From the NCBI RefSeq assembly GCF_011683955.1, contig NZ_JAAQPI010000013.1, positions 62,001-126,000 of the forward strand: DNA of 64,000 nt, given 5' to 3'. Position 1 is the first letter of the stretch. Each line of letters begins with the position of its first letter. Source of the stretch: Pseudomaricurvus alkylphenolicus (GTDB lineage Bacteria; Pseudomonadota; Gammaproteobacteria; Pseudomonadales; Cellvibrionaceae). The position numbers and the translations under genes were made by a program. A model generated the notes under the pieces. It made no database searches and was not told the DNA's origin. It saw nothing but the letters and a program-made list of their open reading frames with translations. Shown in pieces: positions 31,100 through 39,846 of this stretch.

Positions 31100-31885
31100 T
31101 TAAAGATTCTGAGTGATGTACTGCATCATTTGATCGGAGCTGGATACCACTTTCGAGTTCAGTTCATAGACCCGCTGAGTGGTGATCATATTGACCATTT
31201 CCTCAACAATATCGACGTTGGAATTTTCCAAGGCGCCCTGCTTCAAGTTACCCAAGCCGTTTAAGCCGGGGTTACCGGTCAGTGGATCACCACTGGCGGC
31301 TGTCTGTTGAAACAGGTTACCGCCCACGGCCTGCAAACCGGCAGGGTTCACAAAATCAGCCAACTCAAATTGTCCGATCTGCTGAGGGGCTGCCGGATCA
31401 TCCACCACAACGCTGACAACACCGTCGTCGCCGATGGTAATCTGCGTGGTCCCCTGAGGTACGGTAATGGCCGGTTGTAAAAGCAAACCATTAGCTGTGA
31501 CAATTTCCCCATCGGCACTGAGATGGAATTGGCCGTTGCGGGTATAGTTGATTTCACCAGTGGGCGACAACACCTGTAAAAAACCGCGGCCATCAATGGC
31601 GACATCGAGCGCATTGTCGGTAACCTGCATACTGCCGGTGGTAAATTCTTTTTGAGTTCCCACGACTCTGGCACCGGTGCCCACCTGTAAACCGGAGGGC
31701 AGTTGGGTGTCCTGGGTGGACTGGGCGCCCGGTTGGCGTTGCACCTGATAGAACAGGTCTTCAAACACCGCCCTTTCGCGCTTAAAACCCACCGTCGAGG
31801 CGTTGGCCAGGTTGTTGGATATGGTACTCAGTTGCGTGTTCTGTGCGCTGAGACCGGTTTTACTGACATAAAGTGCAGGAAGCAT
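31100..31885 (-). CDS. flgG: Flagellar distal rod protein FlgG
   Basis: FlgG is the distal rod subunit. ATG at 31885 is chosen because it yields the conserved start MLPALYVSKTGLSAQNTQLS (261 residues) with AAGGTGG just upstream; the frame could be extended to 31942 only with an unconserved leader. TISNNLANASTVGFKRERAV is the rod/hook N-terminal motif, and NVDIVEEMVNMITTQRVYEL plus SSSDQMMQYI form the conserved C-terminus. The size is normal, unlike FlgE and the filament proteins. It is the second gene of the flgF-flgL operon. Confidence 0.96.
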   Translation of the reverse strand: MLPALYVSKTGLSAQNTQLSTISNNLANASTVGFKRERAVFEDLFYQVQRQPGAQSTQDTQLPSGLQVGTGARVVGTQKEFTTGSMQVTDNALDVAIDGRGFLQVLSPTGEINYTRNGQFHLSADGEIVTANGLLLQPAITVPQGTTQITIGDDGVVSVVVDDPAAPQQIGQFELADFVNPAGLQAVGGNLFQQTAASGDPLTGNPGLNGLGNLKQGALENSNVDIVEEMVNMITTQRVYELNSKVVSSSDQMMQYITQNL

Positions 31886-32015
31886 AATTCCACCTTTGTT
31901 TTTTACGGGATCACCCAGAAGTCTCCTTTGGGCAACCGCCAAAAATCCAACCTATCGCCACATTCGCTTGCCCACCATGGCAATACGACGAATTATTGAC
32001 TTAAATCCCGTCCAA

Positions 32016-32753
32016 TTACTGGCTCTGCAATAAACGGGCCGACGATTCGGAATTGCCTTGAATCGTCTTCATCATCTTGACGGAGAGCTCGTACTGACGG
32101 GACAAGGACAACACTTGAGTAAACTCATTGACGACATTGACGTTACTGCCTTCCAGAAACCCGGAACGCAGTCGCAGGGCACCGTCTATCGGCGCTTCCT
32201 CCCCATCTTTTTGGCGGAACAAACCATCTTCACCTTTGACCAGCTGCTCCAGATCCGGGCTCACCAGGCGGATTCGGTCCGGCTGGGCGAGATCCACGGC
32301 CGTCTCGCCCCGGGTGGTCACGCTGCCATCGACACCAATATCAATCTTGCTGTTAATGGGCATAAAGATGGGGCCGCCGTCTCCCAGCACCTGCAGCCCA
32401 TTACCAGTGAGCAATTCACCATTTGGGCCTAGCTGAAGGGATGCTGAGCGGGTATAGGCTTCTGTGCCATCAGCAGCCTGAACAGCCAGAAAACCATCGC
32501 CGTCGATAGCAAAATCCAACTCTCGCCCGGTTTCGATCATTGGCCCTTGGGAGAAGTCAGTCGCAGGACTTTCGGTTAGTGCGAAAGACCGGGTGGGATG
32601 ACCGTCACCGTAGAACACGGGCATACTGCGAGCTTGCGCAAAGTCCGCACGAAAACCCGTCGTATTGGCGTTGGCCAGATTATTGGCATGAACCGTTTGC
32701 GCAAGCGTGTTGTGCTTGGCAGCGGTCATGGAAATGTAGAGCGCTTTATCCAC
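32016..32753 (-). CDS. flgF: Flagellar proximal rod protein FlgF
   Basis: The 245-residue FlgF has the rod N-terminal motif HNTLAQTVHANNLANANTTG and the C-terminal helix NVVNEFTQVLSLSRQYELSV of rod/hook proteins, with EAYTRSASLQLGPNGELLTG in between. It opens the second structural operon flgFGHIJKL, as in Pseudomonas. A sigma-54 promoter lies at 32820-32835, about 55 bases of leader upstream, and an inverted GCGGCAA pair lies further up. The length is normal for the family. Confidence 0.95.
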   Translation of the reverse strand: MDKALYISMTAAKHNTLAQTVHANNLANANTTGFRADFAQARSMPVFYGDGHPTRSFALTESPATDFSQGPMIETGRELDFAIDGDGFLAVQAADGTEAYTRSASLQLGPNGELLTGNGLQVLGDGGPIFMPINSKIDIGVDGSVTTRGETAVDLAQPDRIRLVSPDLEQLVKGEDGLFRQKDGEEAPIDGALRLRSGFLEGSNVNVVNEFTQVLSLSRQYELSVKMMKTIQGNSESSARLLQSQ

Positions 32754-32819
32754 GGCAAAAACTCCTCTGGATTATCTCCGTCAGGCACGGCGCCTACACG
32801 AAGGTCTTAGAGGGGTATT

Positions 32820-32835
32820 TGCAAGTAGCAAGCCA
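32820..32835 (-). promoter_or_regulatory. Sigma-54 promoter of the flgFGHIJKL operon
   Basis: The minus strand reads TGGCTTGCTACTTGCA, with GG and GC ten bases apart and a full TTGCA -12 element. Expected transcription starts near 32809. It lies 67 bases upstream of flgF and supports independent expression of the second rod/ring operon. Confidence 0.8.
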
Positions 32836-32887
32836 ACAAGGATATTTACATAAAAATCAATAAGTTAAGAGCTCAAGGGAAAGCCAT

Positions 32888-32948
32888 GCGGCAAACCTCT
32901 CCAGACAGAATCGGCCGCATATTGCCGCCTCTGCCCTGAGCTTGCCGC
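32888..32948. promoter_or_regulatory. GCGGCAA sites upstream of flgF
   Basis: GCGGCAA at 32888-32894 faces TTGCCGC at 32922-32928, 34 bases start to start. A further TTGCCGC lies at 32942-32948, 20 bases on. The cluster is centred about 100 bases upstream of the expected flgF start. It has the geometry seen before flagellin 2 and is proposed as an activator-binding enhancer. Confidence 0.55.
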
Positions 32949-32956
32949 TTGGATTT

Positions 32957-32982
32957 CCGCTCAGTTCAGGAGGACTGAGCGG
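32957..32982 (-). terminator. Hairpin after flgE
   Basis: CCGCTCAGT pairs with ACTGAGCGG around an eight-base loop about nine bases downstream of the flgE stop. No long T-tract follows on the minus strand, so termination may be partial. It marks the end of the flgBCDE unit. Confidence 0.5.
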
Positions 32983-32990
32983 GAAGAGAG

Positions 32991-35042
32991 TTAGATGTTG
33001 AGGATGGTCTGTGTAACCTGATCTGCGGTCTCAATGGTCTTGGCGTTGGATTGGTAGTTTCGCTGGGCGATAATCAACCCGACCAGCTCTTCTGAGATAT
33101 CGACATTGGATTCTTCCAATGCGCCTGATTGGATGGCACCCAACGCGCCGGACTGTGGTGCACCTGGCAACGGCAATCCAGATTCAAAGGTCTCTGCCCA
33201 CGCGGTATCACCTACCTGCTGAAGTCCTTGTTCATTTGTAAATCCCGCCAGGGCAACCTGTCCCACAACTTGTGCCTGTCCGTTGGAGAATCGCGCGAAT
33301 ATAAAACCTTCATCGTCAACATTTAGCCCAGTCAAACGACCCGTTGTAAACCCATCCTGATCTATCTGCGACACAGTAAAGGGGCTTCCGAACTGCGTCG
33401 TACCTGTTACTTCAATAACGAAGTTGGAACTTGTTGGTGGATCATTTTCGAATGGAGGCACATCCTGATTACGTGGGCGGAGAGCACCGTTGTAGTTGCC
33501 GTTCTCGTCCAGCGGAGTCCAGTTTGTAATCGGCAGATCCAAATCGCTGGTTGGCTGAAGTGTACCGTCGTTACCAAACTGCAAAGTGAAAACACGCTGA
33601 GTCGGCTGATCACTTCCAGACACTGGATTCCCGATATCTTCCCCGTCGATTTGTACATACATATCCCAGGTATTCGCACTGCCATCAGGATCAAGGGGAT
33701 CTGTTCTCTGCTTAACAAAATACTGGGTCATCACGTGAGCAAAACCCAAGCTATCATAGATAGTGACTGAAGTGGCAGAGTTGTAGGTATCCGGATCATC
33801 CGGATTAAATGCAAAGCTGGAGTTGATTGCCAAACCGCCCCAAAAAGGATCCACCGCAGGGGGCGTTGTCGGATCACTTACGGTAACGCCGTCTTCTACA
33901 GTTAGATTGATCTCACCCGAAATTGTGTAGTAATCCGTATTGGCCATGACTACTGGAACAGGTGGTGGTGTCAAAGGTACCAAATCTCCATCGCCATCAA
34001 CAGTCAATGGATTCAAGTTGCCAACAAACCCGTCAAGAATAATATCGTCCCCGTTGCTTGAGCGAATATCTATTGTGCTATTAGTCGTGTCTAAAGTTGC
34101 TGACAGTCCCGCTAAATTGGCATCATTGATGGCGTTCACAACTTGCTGCAGATGACTAGGAGTGGTCCCCCCAGGAGTGGCTAGCGTTACTGCAATGCTA
34201 GTGGGAATTGCGCCAGCACTGGACTTGACGGCAATGTTGTACACATCTCCGTCATTGGTCGTGAGCGTATCGAGTCTCAATGCGGTGTTTGCGGTTGCTG
34301 ATACACCGTAATTGTTATTTTGCGATTCAGTATTGATAAACTGCGAAATTTGGCTCACCGGAGCATTGGTGAAAGTAGCAGGATCAAAGGTTATCGTATC
34401 CGTCGATACCACCGTTTGAATGGTCAGATCACCCGGCGTAGTGCCATTTACTCGCAAGTTAGGTGCCGTGGCCACTGCGCCATTAGAAATCGCCAGCGTT
34501 TGAGTACTCCCCGTCGTGGTAAAAACAGCATCCTCCGGTGGGGTTTCAGTCGCATCCAAATTTAGCTGAATAGACACTTCGGTGGTCTGGGACGGCTCTT
34601 GGCTTCCTGTACTAATCTGTAGATCTGCCAGCACACCGTCGACAATATTACCATCATCATCAGCTCGATATCCTTGCAGATTAAAACCTGAATTATTTAC
34701 AACAAATCCATCCTTATCCAAAGAAAACATTCCAGACCGGCTAAAGCTCGGATCCCCACGATCACTCAGAATAAAGAACCCACCACCGTTAATCGCCAAA
34801 TCCAGCGCATTATCGGTAAAGGAAATATTACCCTGGGTAAACTGCTGCTTAACGTCCGTCAAGCCCACACCACTACCCGGCGTATTACCTGTAGCACCCA
34901 CAATGGTTGAAGCATAGACATCACCAAATTCCGCACGCGACCGTTTAAAGCCCGTGGTACTGGCGTTGGCAATGTTATTACCGGTTACCCGCAGATCCGT
35001 GTCTGCGGCGCGAATACCTGTTAAACCGATATCGAATGACAT
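32991..35042 (-). CDS. flgE: Flagellar hook protein FlgE (enlarged)
   Basis: FlgE builds the hook. The N-terminus MSFDIGLTGIRAADTDLRVT and NNIANASTTGFKRSRAEFGD is canonical, and so is the C-terminus SNVDISEELVGLIIAQRNYQ with SNAKTIETADQVTQTILNI. The C-terminal hook region has FNPDDPDTYNSATSVTIYDS. At 683 residues it is much longer than common FlgE (about 400-460). The additional 200 or so residues lie between about 160 and 390 and are rich in Thr, Asn and Asp. It is the last gene of flgBCDE, 85 bases after flgD, and is followed by a hairpin. Confidence 0.95.
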   Translation of the reverse strand: MSFDIGLTGIRAADTDLRVTGNNIANASTTGFKRSRAEFGDVYASTIVGATGNTPGSGVGLTDVKQQFTQGNISFTDNALDLAINGGGFFILSDRGDPSFSRSGMFSLDKDGFVVNNSGFNLQGYRADDDGNIVDGVLADLQISTGSQEPSQTTEVSIQLNLDATETPPEDAVFTTTGSTQTLAISNGAVATAPNLRVNGTTPGDLTIQTVVSTDTITFDPATFTNAPVSQISQFINTESQNNNYGVSATANTALRLDTLTTNDGDVYNIAVKSSAGAIPTSIAVTLATPGGTTPSHLQQVVNAINDANLAGLSATLDTTNSTIDIRSSNGDDIILDGFVGNLNPLTVDGDGDLVPLTPPPVPVVMANTDYYTISGEINLTVEDGVTVSDPTTPPAVDPFWGGLAINSSFAFNPDDPDTYNSATSVTIYDSLGFAHVMTQYFVKQRTDPLDPDGSANTWDMYVQIDGEDIGNPVSGSDQPTQRVFTLQFGNDGTLQPTSDLDLPITNWTPLDENGNYNGALRPRNQDVPPFENDPPTSSNFVIEVTGTTQFGSPFTVSQIDQDGFTTGRLTGLNVDDEGFIFARFSNGQAQVVGQVALAGFTNEQGLQQVGDTAWAETFESGLPLPGAPQSGALGAIQSGALEESNVDISEELVGLIIAQRNYQSNAKTIETADQVTQTILNI

Positions 35043-35127
35043 GCTTTAACCCTCTTTTCTTCGAAAGCTTACTCTAATTGGAGCCAACACCCGGCCTTAG
35101 CAGCCGCAGCATCAATCCCTAAATCTG

Positions 35128-35802
35128 TTACTGAAAAGTTCTTACCTCTGACAGCGGCATCGACCCCATGCCAGCCAGATTCAGAATCGTACCGGTACCA
35201 TTGGTACCCAGCGTCACACTGTTCACATTGGCGCCCAACAACGTTGACAGTTGTTGTTGCTCGCCATCCAACCTTGCCATAGCGGTAAACTTATAGGTTC
35301 CGGACGGCAGAGGATTGCCGTCGTTATCGGTACCATCCCAGGCAAAGTCCACTTCGCCGCCGGTCTGGGAGCCCAGATTAACGCTGCGCACCAACGCGCC
35401 GGCGTCGTCATGAATCTGCAAGGTGACATCAGGACTACTCGACGGCAAATTCATCACCCCAGTCAACAACTCACCCTGGAACATATACGCCGTATCGGTC
35501 TCCACCTGCACCTTACGCCCCACCAGTGCGGTCGCCTCGAGCGCCTGACTCGACTGGAAGTTGGTGGCCATACCGCTCACGGTGGTATTGAGATTCTCAA
35601 TCCCCTCCAACGAACTGAACTGCGCCAACTGCGCAATAAAGTCCCCATTTTCCTGCGGCTCCAGTGGGTTCTGGTTCTCCATCTGGGTCACCAGCAGCTT
35701 GAGGAATTCATTCCGCCCCAACTCTTTGTTGGTGCCTTGGCTGGCTTCTTCCTGACGATACTGACTCAGTACGTCAGTGCTTTGCGATGCGCTGACTTCC
35801 AT
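35128..35802 (-). CDS. flgD: Flagellar hook assembly (capping) protein FlgD
   Basis: FlgD scaffolds hook polymerisation. The 224-residue protein has the conserved N-terminal segment LGRNEFLKLLVTQMENQNPL and EPQENGDFIAQLAQFSSLEG, then a FlgD Ig-like fold (GGEVDFAWDGTDNDGNPLPS, GTYKFTAMA) and a Tudor-like part. It lies two bases downstream of flgC and upstream of flgE, the standard order. The length is normal for the family. Confidence 0.95.
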   Translation of the reverse strand: MEVSASQSTDVLSQYRQEEASQGTNKELGRNEFLKLLVTQMENQNPLEPQENGDFIAQLAQFSSLEGIENLNTTVSGMATNFQSSQALEATALVGRKVQVETDTAYMFQGELLTGVMNLPSSSPDVTLQIHDDAGALVRSVNLGSQTGGEVDFAWDGTDNDGNPLPSGTYKFTAMARLDGEQQQLSTLLGANVNSVTLGTNGTGTILNLAGMGSMPLSEVRTFQ

Positions 35803-35804
35803 GA

Positions 35805-36239
35805 TTACTGTCCCAGTGTCAGCACGCGCTGCACCATTTGTTTAGCAGAGTTCATCACTTCCACATTGGCCTGGAAGGAACGCGAAGCGGAAATCATATT
35901 GGTCATCTCTTCAACCACGTTTACATTGGGGTAGTAAACGTAACCCTCTTCGTTGGCCTGAGGATGATGAGGTTCATAACGCGGCTGCAGCGGTGCGTCG
36001 CTTTCGACAATCCCCATTACCTGCACACCGGTATTGGCACCCGCGGTAGCAGCATCCTGATTCATATTCATGGCATCATTCACGACCGCGGCAAACACCG
36101 GGTGACGACCGCGATAAACCTGATCAATCGACGAACTGGCGGTTTGCGCATTGGCCAGGTTACTGGCAGTGGTGTTCAAGCGAACGCTCTGGGCGTTCAT
36201 GCCGGAACCTGCGATATCAAATACGTTGCCGAGTGCCAT
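35805..36239 (-). CDS. flgC: Flagellar proximal rod protein FlgC
   Basis: The 144-residue FlgC shows FDIAGSGMNAQSVRLNTTAS, then NLANAQTASS at its N-terminus, and YYPNVNVVEEMTNMISASRS, FQANVEVMNSAKQMVQRVL at the C-terminus, all diagnostic. It follows flgB by 30 bases and precedes flgD by two. It forms the proximal rod with FlgB and FlgF and is secreted by the flagellar type III apparatus. The size is normal. Confidence 0.96.
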   Translation of the reverse strand: MALGNVFDIAGSGMNAQSVRLNTTASNLANAQTASSSIDQVYRGRHPVFAAVVNDAMNMNQDAATAGANTGVQVMGIVESDAPLQPRYEPHHPQANEEGYVYYPNVNVVEEMTNMISASRSFQANVEVMNSAKQMVQRVLTLGQ

Positions 36240-36269
36240 AGTCGTGTCCTGCCTTTACCGGGTTAAGCC

Positions 36270-36671
36270 TTACTCACCGCGAATCGCGTTGGTCAGCCCT
36301 TTAAACTTGCTGTTGAGAAACGTGAAGGTTGCCTGGAAGGCCAGACTGTTTTCCATGTACTTGGCGTGTTCCACATGCTCTTCAACGGTGTTGCCATCGA
36401 TCGAGGGCTGCGCCGGCACCCGGTACATCACATCGCCCTGCCCTTCTATCAGGCCCGTGCCACGATGGTGAGCCGCATGGGTAGCTTTCATAGCAATGCT
36501 GTCCGAGGCTTGAGACGCCTGCTCCAGTGCCGAGGCAAAGTCCATATCGCGGGCTTTGTAGTTGGGGGTATCCATATTAGCCAGGTTGTTCGCCAATACG
36601 GAGGCGCGCTGGCTGCGAAAACGCAGTGCATCGTCGTGAATGCCCAAAGCCCGGTCGAAGCTGATTGCCAT
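36270..36671 (-). CDS. flgB: Flagellar proximal rod protein FlgB
   Basis: The 133-residue FlgB contains SQRASVLANNLANMDTPNYK and ARDMDFASALE, the family core, and ends with AKYMENSLAFQATFTFLNSK and FKGLTNAIRGE. It is the first gene of flgBCDE. A near-perfect sigma-54 promoter is 45 bases upstream of its ATG, and three GCGGCAA-type sites lie further up. The gap between flgB and cheR (36672-36931) holds these regulatory sites. Confidence 0.95.
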   Translation of the reverse strand: MAISFDRALGIHDDALRFRSQRASVLANNLANMDTPNYKARDMDFASALEQASQASDSIAMKATHAAHHRGTGLIEGQGDVMYRVPAQPSIDGNTVEEHVEHAKYMENSLAFQATFTFLNSKFKGLTNAIRGE

Positions 36672-36715
36672 GTCTAACCTCAGTCTCTCAAGAAAATTCT
36701 TACTGAAGGCTAAAA

Positions 36716-36731
36716 AGCAAAGCTTGTGCCA
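36716..36731 (-). promoter_or_regulatory. Sigma-54 promoter of flgBCDE
   Basis: The minus strand reads TGGCACAAGCTTTGCT, a full match to TGGCAC-N5-TTGCW with the ten-base GG-GC spacing. Transcription should begin near 36705, leaving a leader of about 34 bases to flgB. Confidence 0.88.
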
Positions 36732-36815
36732 AACCTCAAAGAGATATGTAACTTATTGTTTTAGAAGGAATTAATAAGTTGCGAGCAAACCACTCAGCAG
36801 CGTATTGCACTCTGA

Positions 36816-36879
36816 GCGGCAAGCCCTTACCGGTATGGCGGCAACAACAGGATGAGACTCGCAACATCATTGTTGCCGC
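36816..36879. promoter_or_regulatory. GCGGCAA sites upstream of flgB
   Basis: GCGGCAA occurs at 36816-36822 and 36838-36844, and TTGCCGC at 36873-36879. The second and third form an inverted pair 35 bases start to start; the first two are 22 bases apart. The cluster is 110-175 bases upstream of the expected flgB start and is proposed as an enhancer. Confidence 0.55.
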
Positions 36880-36931
36880 TGCGAGCCTAACTGAAGAAAT
36901 ATAAAAACGCAGAAGAGAATGAAAAGAAAAA

Positions 36932-37801
36932 TCAACGAGCCCGATAAATAATGCCAGGATTGCAATGCACCATTTCAAACATGTCCGCAGCCATCGCCAG
37001 CCCCTCTGAAGAACCCAATACCAGCATACCACCTGGCTTAAGCGCTCCATGCAAGCGACGCAAGATGTCGGACTTAAGATCCCCGGAAAAATAAATCAGC
37101 ACATTGCGACAGAAGATCACATCAAAGCGCCCAAGGGTTATATAAGGATCCAGCAAATTCATAGGCCGAAACTGCACCCGATCCCGAATCACCGGCTTTA
37201 CCCGCCAGTTATCGCCGGGCAAGCGATCAAAAAATGCATCCAGTCGCTCTCGGGACAAGCCGCGCATGACTGACATCTTGTCGTATTCACCGGCGCGGGC
37301 CTGATCGAGCATGCTGGTGGAGAGGTCCGTTGCCACCACTTCCACCTGCCGGGGCAATACCCCCATATTGATGCGGCGATACTCCTCCACGCTCATACTG
37401 ATGGAGTATGGCTCCTGCCCTGACGAGCAGGCGGCAGACCAGATCCGCAGCGGCCCCGAACCACTTTTTTGCAGCTCCGGCAGCAGCGTGTTTTTCAGGT
37501 GTTCATAGGGATAGGTATCACGAAACCAAAAGGTTTCGTTGGTGGTCATGGCATCAATAACCTTGTCTCGCAGCTTCGAATGGCGATTGCGGCGCATCTG
37601 CTCGACCAGGCTGGTAAGGCTGTCGAGGTTATTGTCTTCCAGGATTTTGCGGATTCTGGTGGAGACCAGATACTGCTTGTTTTCCGCCAGAAAGATTCCG
37701 CAAGCCTCCTGGAGGAACAGGCGGAAACTCTCGAATTCGTCGGGTGCAAGGGCCTTTTGCTGGCCCTGCAGACGACCGGGTGAGAGACCAGTCAAACTCA
37801 T
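36932..37801 (-). CDS. cheR: Chemotaxis protein methyltransferase CheR
   Basis: CheR methylates receptor glutamates using SAM. The 289-residue protein has the N-terminal helical CheR domain (FESFRLFLQEACGIFLAENK, then QYLVSTRIRKIL). The catalytic domain has TTNETFWFRDTYPYEHLKNT, RIWSAACSSGQEPYSISMSV (SAM site) and FDVIFCRNVLIYFS. The length is normal. It lies 85 bases after cheV on the same strand and is probably expressed with it. In Pseudomonas aeruginosa the equivalent pair stands next to flgA-flgM-flgN, as here. Confidence 0.96.
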   Translation of the reverse strand: MSLTGLSPGRLQGQQKALAPDEFESFRLFLQEACGIFLAENKQYLVSTRIRKILEDNNLDSLTSLVEQMRRNRHSKLRDKVIDAMTTNETFWFRDTYPYEHLKNTLLPELQKSGSGPLRIWSAACSSGQEPYSISMSVEEYRRINMGVLPRQVEVVATDLSTSMLDQARAGEYDKMSVMRGLSRERLDAFFDRLPGDNWRVKPVIRDRVQFRPMNLLDPYITLGRFDVIFCRNVLIYFSGDLKSDILRRLHGALKPGGMLVLGSSEGLAMAADMFEMVHCNPGIIYRAR

Positions 37802-37886
37802 GTATTACTTCCTAATGTTGACGTCATGGGACAATTCTACAAAAGGGGCACCGTAACCGAGTGCCCTGTATCATCGCGAGCGCCAG

Positions 37887-38840
37887 TTATTCCTCATTGT
37901 CCAGCATGCTTTCGCCGGTCATCTCCAGCACCCGGTCGTTCACACGCTTGGCCAATTCATCAGGATTGAATTTCGCCAGGAAATCATCGGCGCCCACCTT
38001 CTTCACCATCGCTTCGTTAAACACACCACTGAGAGAGGTATGCAGGATGATGTGCAGGCCACTGAGTGCAGGATTATTGCGCACGCCCGCGGTAAAGGTA
38101 TAACCGTCCATTTCCGGCATTTCGATATCCGAGATCACCAGAATCAATTCGGTGTAGGGGTCCTTGCCCTCCGCCACCATTTGCTCCAGATACTCGGTGG
38201 CTTCGCGACCGTCTTTTTTCAAGGTGGTCTTGATGCCCATGGATTCAACCACGCGCTGAATCTGTTTGCGGGCAATGGAGGAATCGTCGACGATCAGAAT
38301 ATGCTTTTGCACCACCCGCTCGGCGATGCCGTCTTCGATTACCCCTTCGCTGATCTCCTCGCTCATGGGCGAGACTTCAGCGAGAATTTTCTCTACGTCG
38401 ATAATTTCCACCAGCTTGCCTTCCACTTCGGTGACGGCAGTCAGGTAGTTTTCACGACCGGCCCCACGGGGTGGCGGATGGATGTCCTCCCAGTTGAGGT
38501 TAACGATTCGCTCAACGCCTCTCACCAGAAAACCCTGGGTGGAGCGGTTGTATTCCGTGATGATGACAAAACAGTTCTGAATGTTGTCCAGTGGACCATG
38601 GCCGGTTGCCAGGTTCATATCCATAATGGACACCGTATTGCCACGGATGTGGGCCACCCCACGGACGACGGGATTGCGCTGAGGAATCTCATTGAGGGCC
38701 GGACACTGCAGCACCTCTTTCACCTTAAAGACGTTGATACCGTACAGCTGATCTGTGCCCAGCCGGAACAGCAGCAATTCCAGGCGGTTCTGGCCGACCA
38801 GCTGTGTACGCTGGTTGACATTGTCTAAAACACCAGCCAT
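37887..38840 (-). CDS. cheV: Chemotaxis coupling/response protein CheV
   Basis: CheV couples receptors to the CheA kinase and adds a receiver domain for adaptation. The 317-residue protein has an N-terminal CheW-like domain (LFRLGTDQLYGINVFKVKEV, RNPVVRGVAHIRGNTVSIMD). The C-terminal receiver has HILIVDDSSIARKQIQRVVE, the phosphoacceptor Asp in VISDIEMPEMDGYTF, and the conserved Thr and Lys in HTSLSG and ADDFLAKF. A good sigma-28 promoter candidate lies upstream at 38987-39013. It is divergent from flgA and upstream of cheR. Confidence 0.96.
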   Translation of the reverse strand: MAGVLDNVNQRTQLVGQNRLELLLFRLGTDQLYGINVFKVKEVLQCPALNEIPQRNPVVRGVAHIRGNTVSIMDMNLATGHGPLDNIQNCFVIITEYNRSTQGFLVRGVERIVNLNWEDIHPPPRGAGRENYLTAVTEVEGKLVEIIDVEKILAEVSPMSEEISEGVIEDGIAERVVQKHILIVDDSSIARKQIQRVVESMGIKTTLKKDGREATEYLEQMVAEGKDPYTELILVISDIEMPEMDGYTFTAGVRNNPALSGLHIILHTSLSGVFNEAMVKKVGADDFLAKFNPDELAKRVNDRVLEMTGESMLDNEE

Positions 38841-38863
38841 GCAATTTCCCCTTTTAATAAAGT

Positions 38864-38879
38864 TGGCACGCCACCTGCT
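38864..38879 (+). promoter_or_regulatory. Sigma-54 promoter candidate for flgA
   Basis: TGGCACGCCACCTGCT matches the sigma-54 consensus with GG and GC ten bases apart and reads toward flgA. It predicts transcription from about 38891, so flgA would have a leader of about 200 bases. No closer sigma-54 match was found in the gap. Confidence 0.65.
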
Positions 38880-38986
38880 TCTGCATTCAATACATGGTTA
38901 GAAGCCGACAAATTGCGTCGTTGCGCCAGGACCTGACGGTCATACCTCACAGTGTATCGATTTCCACACGGAAATCACTAACTGTT

Positions 38987-39013
38987 ATAACGGCAGATGA
39001 AATTTGTCCTTTA
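38987..39013 (-). promoter_or_regulatory. Sigma-28 promoter candidate for cheV-cheR
   Basis: On the minus strand TAAA is followed by exactly 15 bases and GCCGTTAT, six of eight matches to GCCGATAA. It would start transcription near 38979, about 138 bases before cheV. The same -10 variant occurs before the chemoreceptor at 56701. Confidence 0.6.
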
Positions 39014-39044
39014 GCGGCAAAGGTTTAGTGCCATATACCGGCAA
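39014..39044. promoter_or_regulatory. GCGGCAA and CCGGCAA sites in the cheV-flgA gap
   Basis: GCGGCAA at 39014-39020 and CCGGCAA at 39038-39044 lie in direct orientation 24 bases apart, downstream of the proposed flgA sigma-54 start and before the flgA ATG. The position downstream of the start resembles known FlrC enhancers. Only the first is an exact copy of the heptamer. Confidence 0.4.
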
Positions 39045-39094
39045 CAAACCACTATTTTGAACCAACGACAAACCCTAGTAGAGCATAGGCCAAG

Positions 39095-39829
39095 ATGAAG
39101 GCAGTTACACGGGTCAGTACAGCGCTCATGCTGTGCGCCTACCTATTCAGTATAAGCCCTGCCGAAGCCCGTAACACTCAGGAGCTGCGAGTCATTGGCG
39201 ATGGTGCCCGGGTGTTCTTGGAACAAAGCCTGAATCAGAGGGGCAATAATGACGAAATTGAGTTCAAGATACAGAGATTGGACCCGCGTTTGAAGCTGCC
39301 TCAATGTGCCAATCCTTTGACATATCAATTTCACGGACAGCACCCAAACGACGGTAATGTGACGGGATTACGCCAGGTGACGCTTAAGGCCACCTGCCCG
39401 GACGAGGCCGGATGGTCGATTTATGTACGTGCGCGACTGGAGCATTTTCGCCATGTCGCGGTCAGCAATCGCGATATCGCTCGCGGAGAGAGGCTGGCAA
39501 TCGGCGACATCAGGCTGGAGCGGCGCAGCACCACTGGCCTCGGGGCCACTGTGATCAGCGAACTGGAGCCCATCGTGGGCATGCTGGCCAAGCGCAGCCT
39601 GCGTGCCAACAGCATTATCAGGCGCTCGGGTCTGATCCAACCCAGAGCCGTTCACAAGGGTGACCAGGTGGCTATCCGCGCCATCGATGGCGCCATAGCG
39701 GTCGTGAGCTCAGGCGTGGCCCTCGGCAGCGGCCGCATCGGCGAACAGATTCGTATTCAGAACTCGCGCTCGGACCGCATTATCAAAGCGCGAGTCACCG
39801 GCCCCGGCGAGGTGCAGGTAAATCTATAA
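39095..39829 (+). CDS. flgA: Flagellar P-ring assembly chaperone FlgA
   Basis: FlgA is a periplasmic chaperone for FlgI polymerisation. The 244-residue precursor has a Sec signal peptide ending ...SISPAEA near residue 25. A mature region follows with LDPRLKLPQCANPLTYQFHG, and then the SAF-type domain RDIARGERLAIGDIRLERRS. The conserved C-terminal part includes LRANSIIRRSGLIQPRAVHK and GDQVAIRAIDGAIAVVSSGV. The length is typical for gamma-proteobacteria. It is the first plus-strand gene of the flgA-flgM-flgN group. Confidence 0.94.
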   Translation: MKAVTRVSTALMLCAYLFSISPAEARNTQELRVIGDGARVFLEQSLNQRGNNDEIEFKIQRLDPRLKLPQCANPLTYQFHGQHPNDGNVTGLRQVTLKATCPDEAGWSIYVRARLEHFRHVAVSNRDIARGERLAIGDIRLERRSTTGLGATVISELEPIVGMLAKRSLRANSIIRRSGLIQPRAVHKGDQVAIRAIDGAIAVVSSGVALGSGRIGEQIRIQNSRSDRIIKARVTGPGEVQVNL

Positions 39830-39846
39830 AAGAGTAAAATTTTGGC

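Noticed and set aside
38911-38930. GC-N-CCA sequence upstream of cheV as a minus-strand sigma-54 site
   Set aside because: The spacing is nine bases, not ten, and the -24 element is poor; the sigma-28 candidate at 38987-39013 is stronger.
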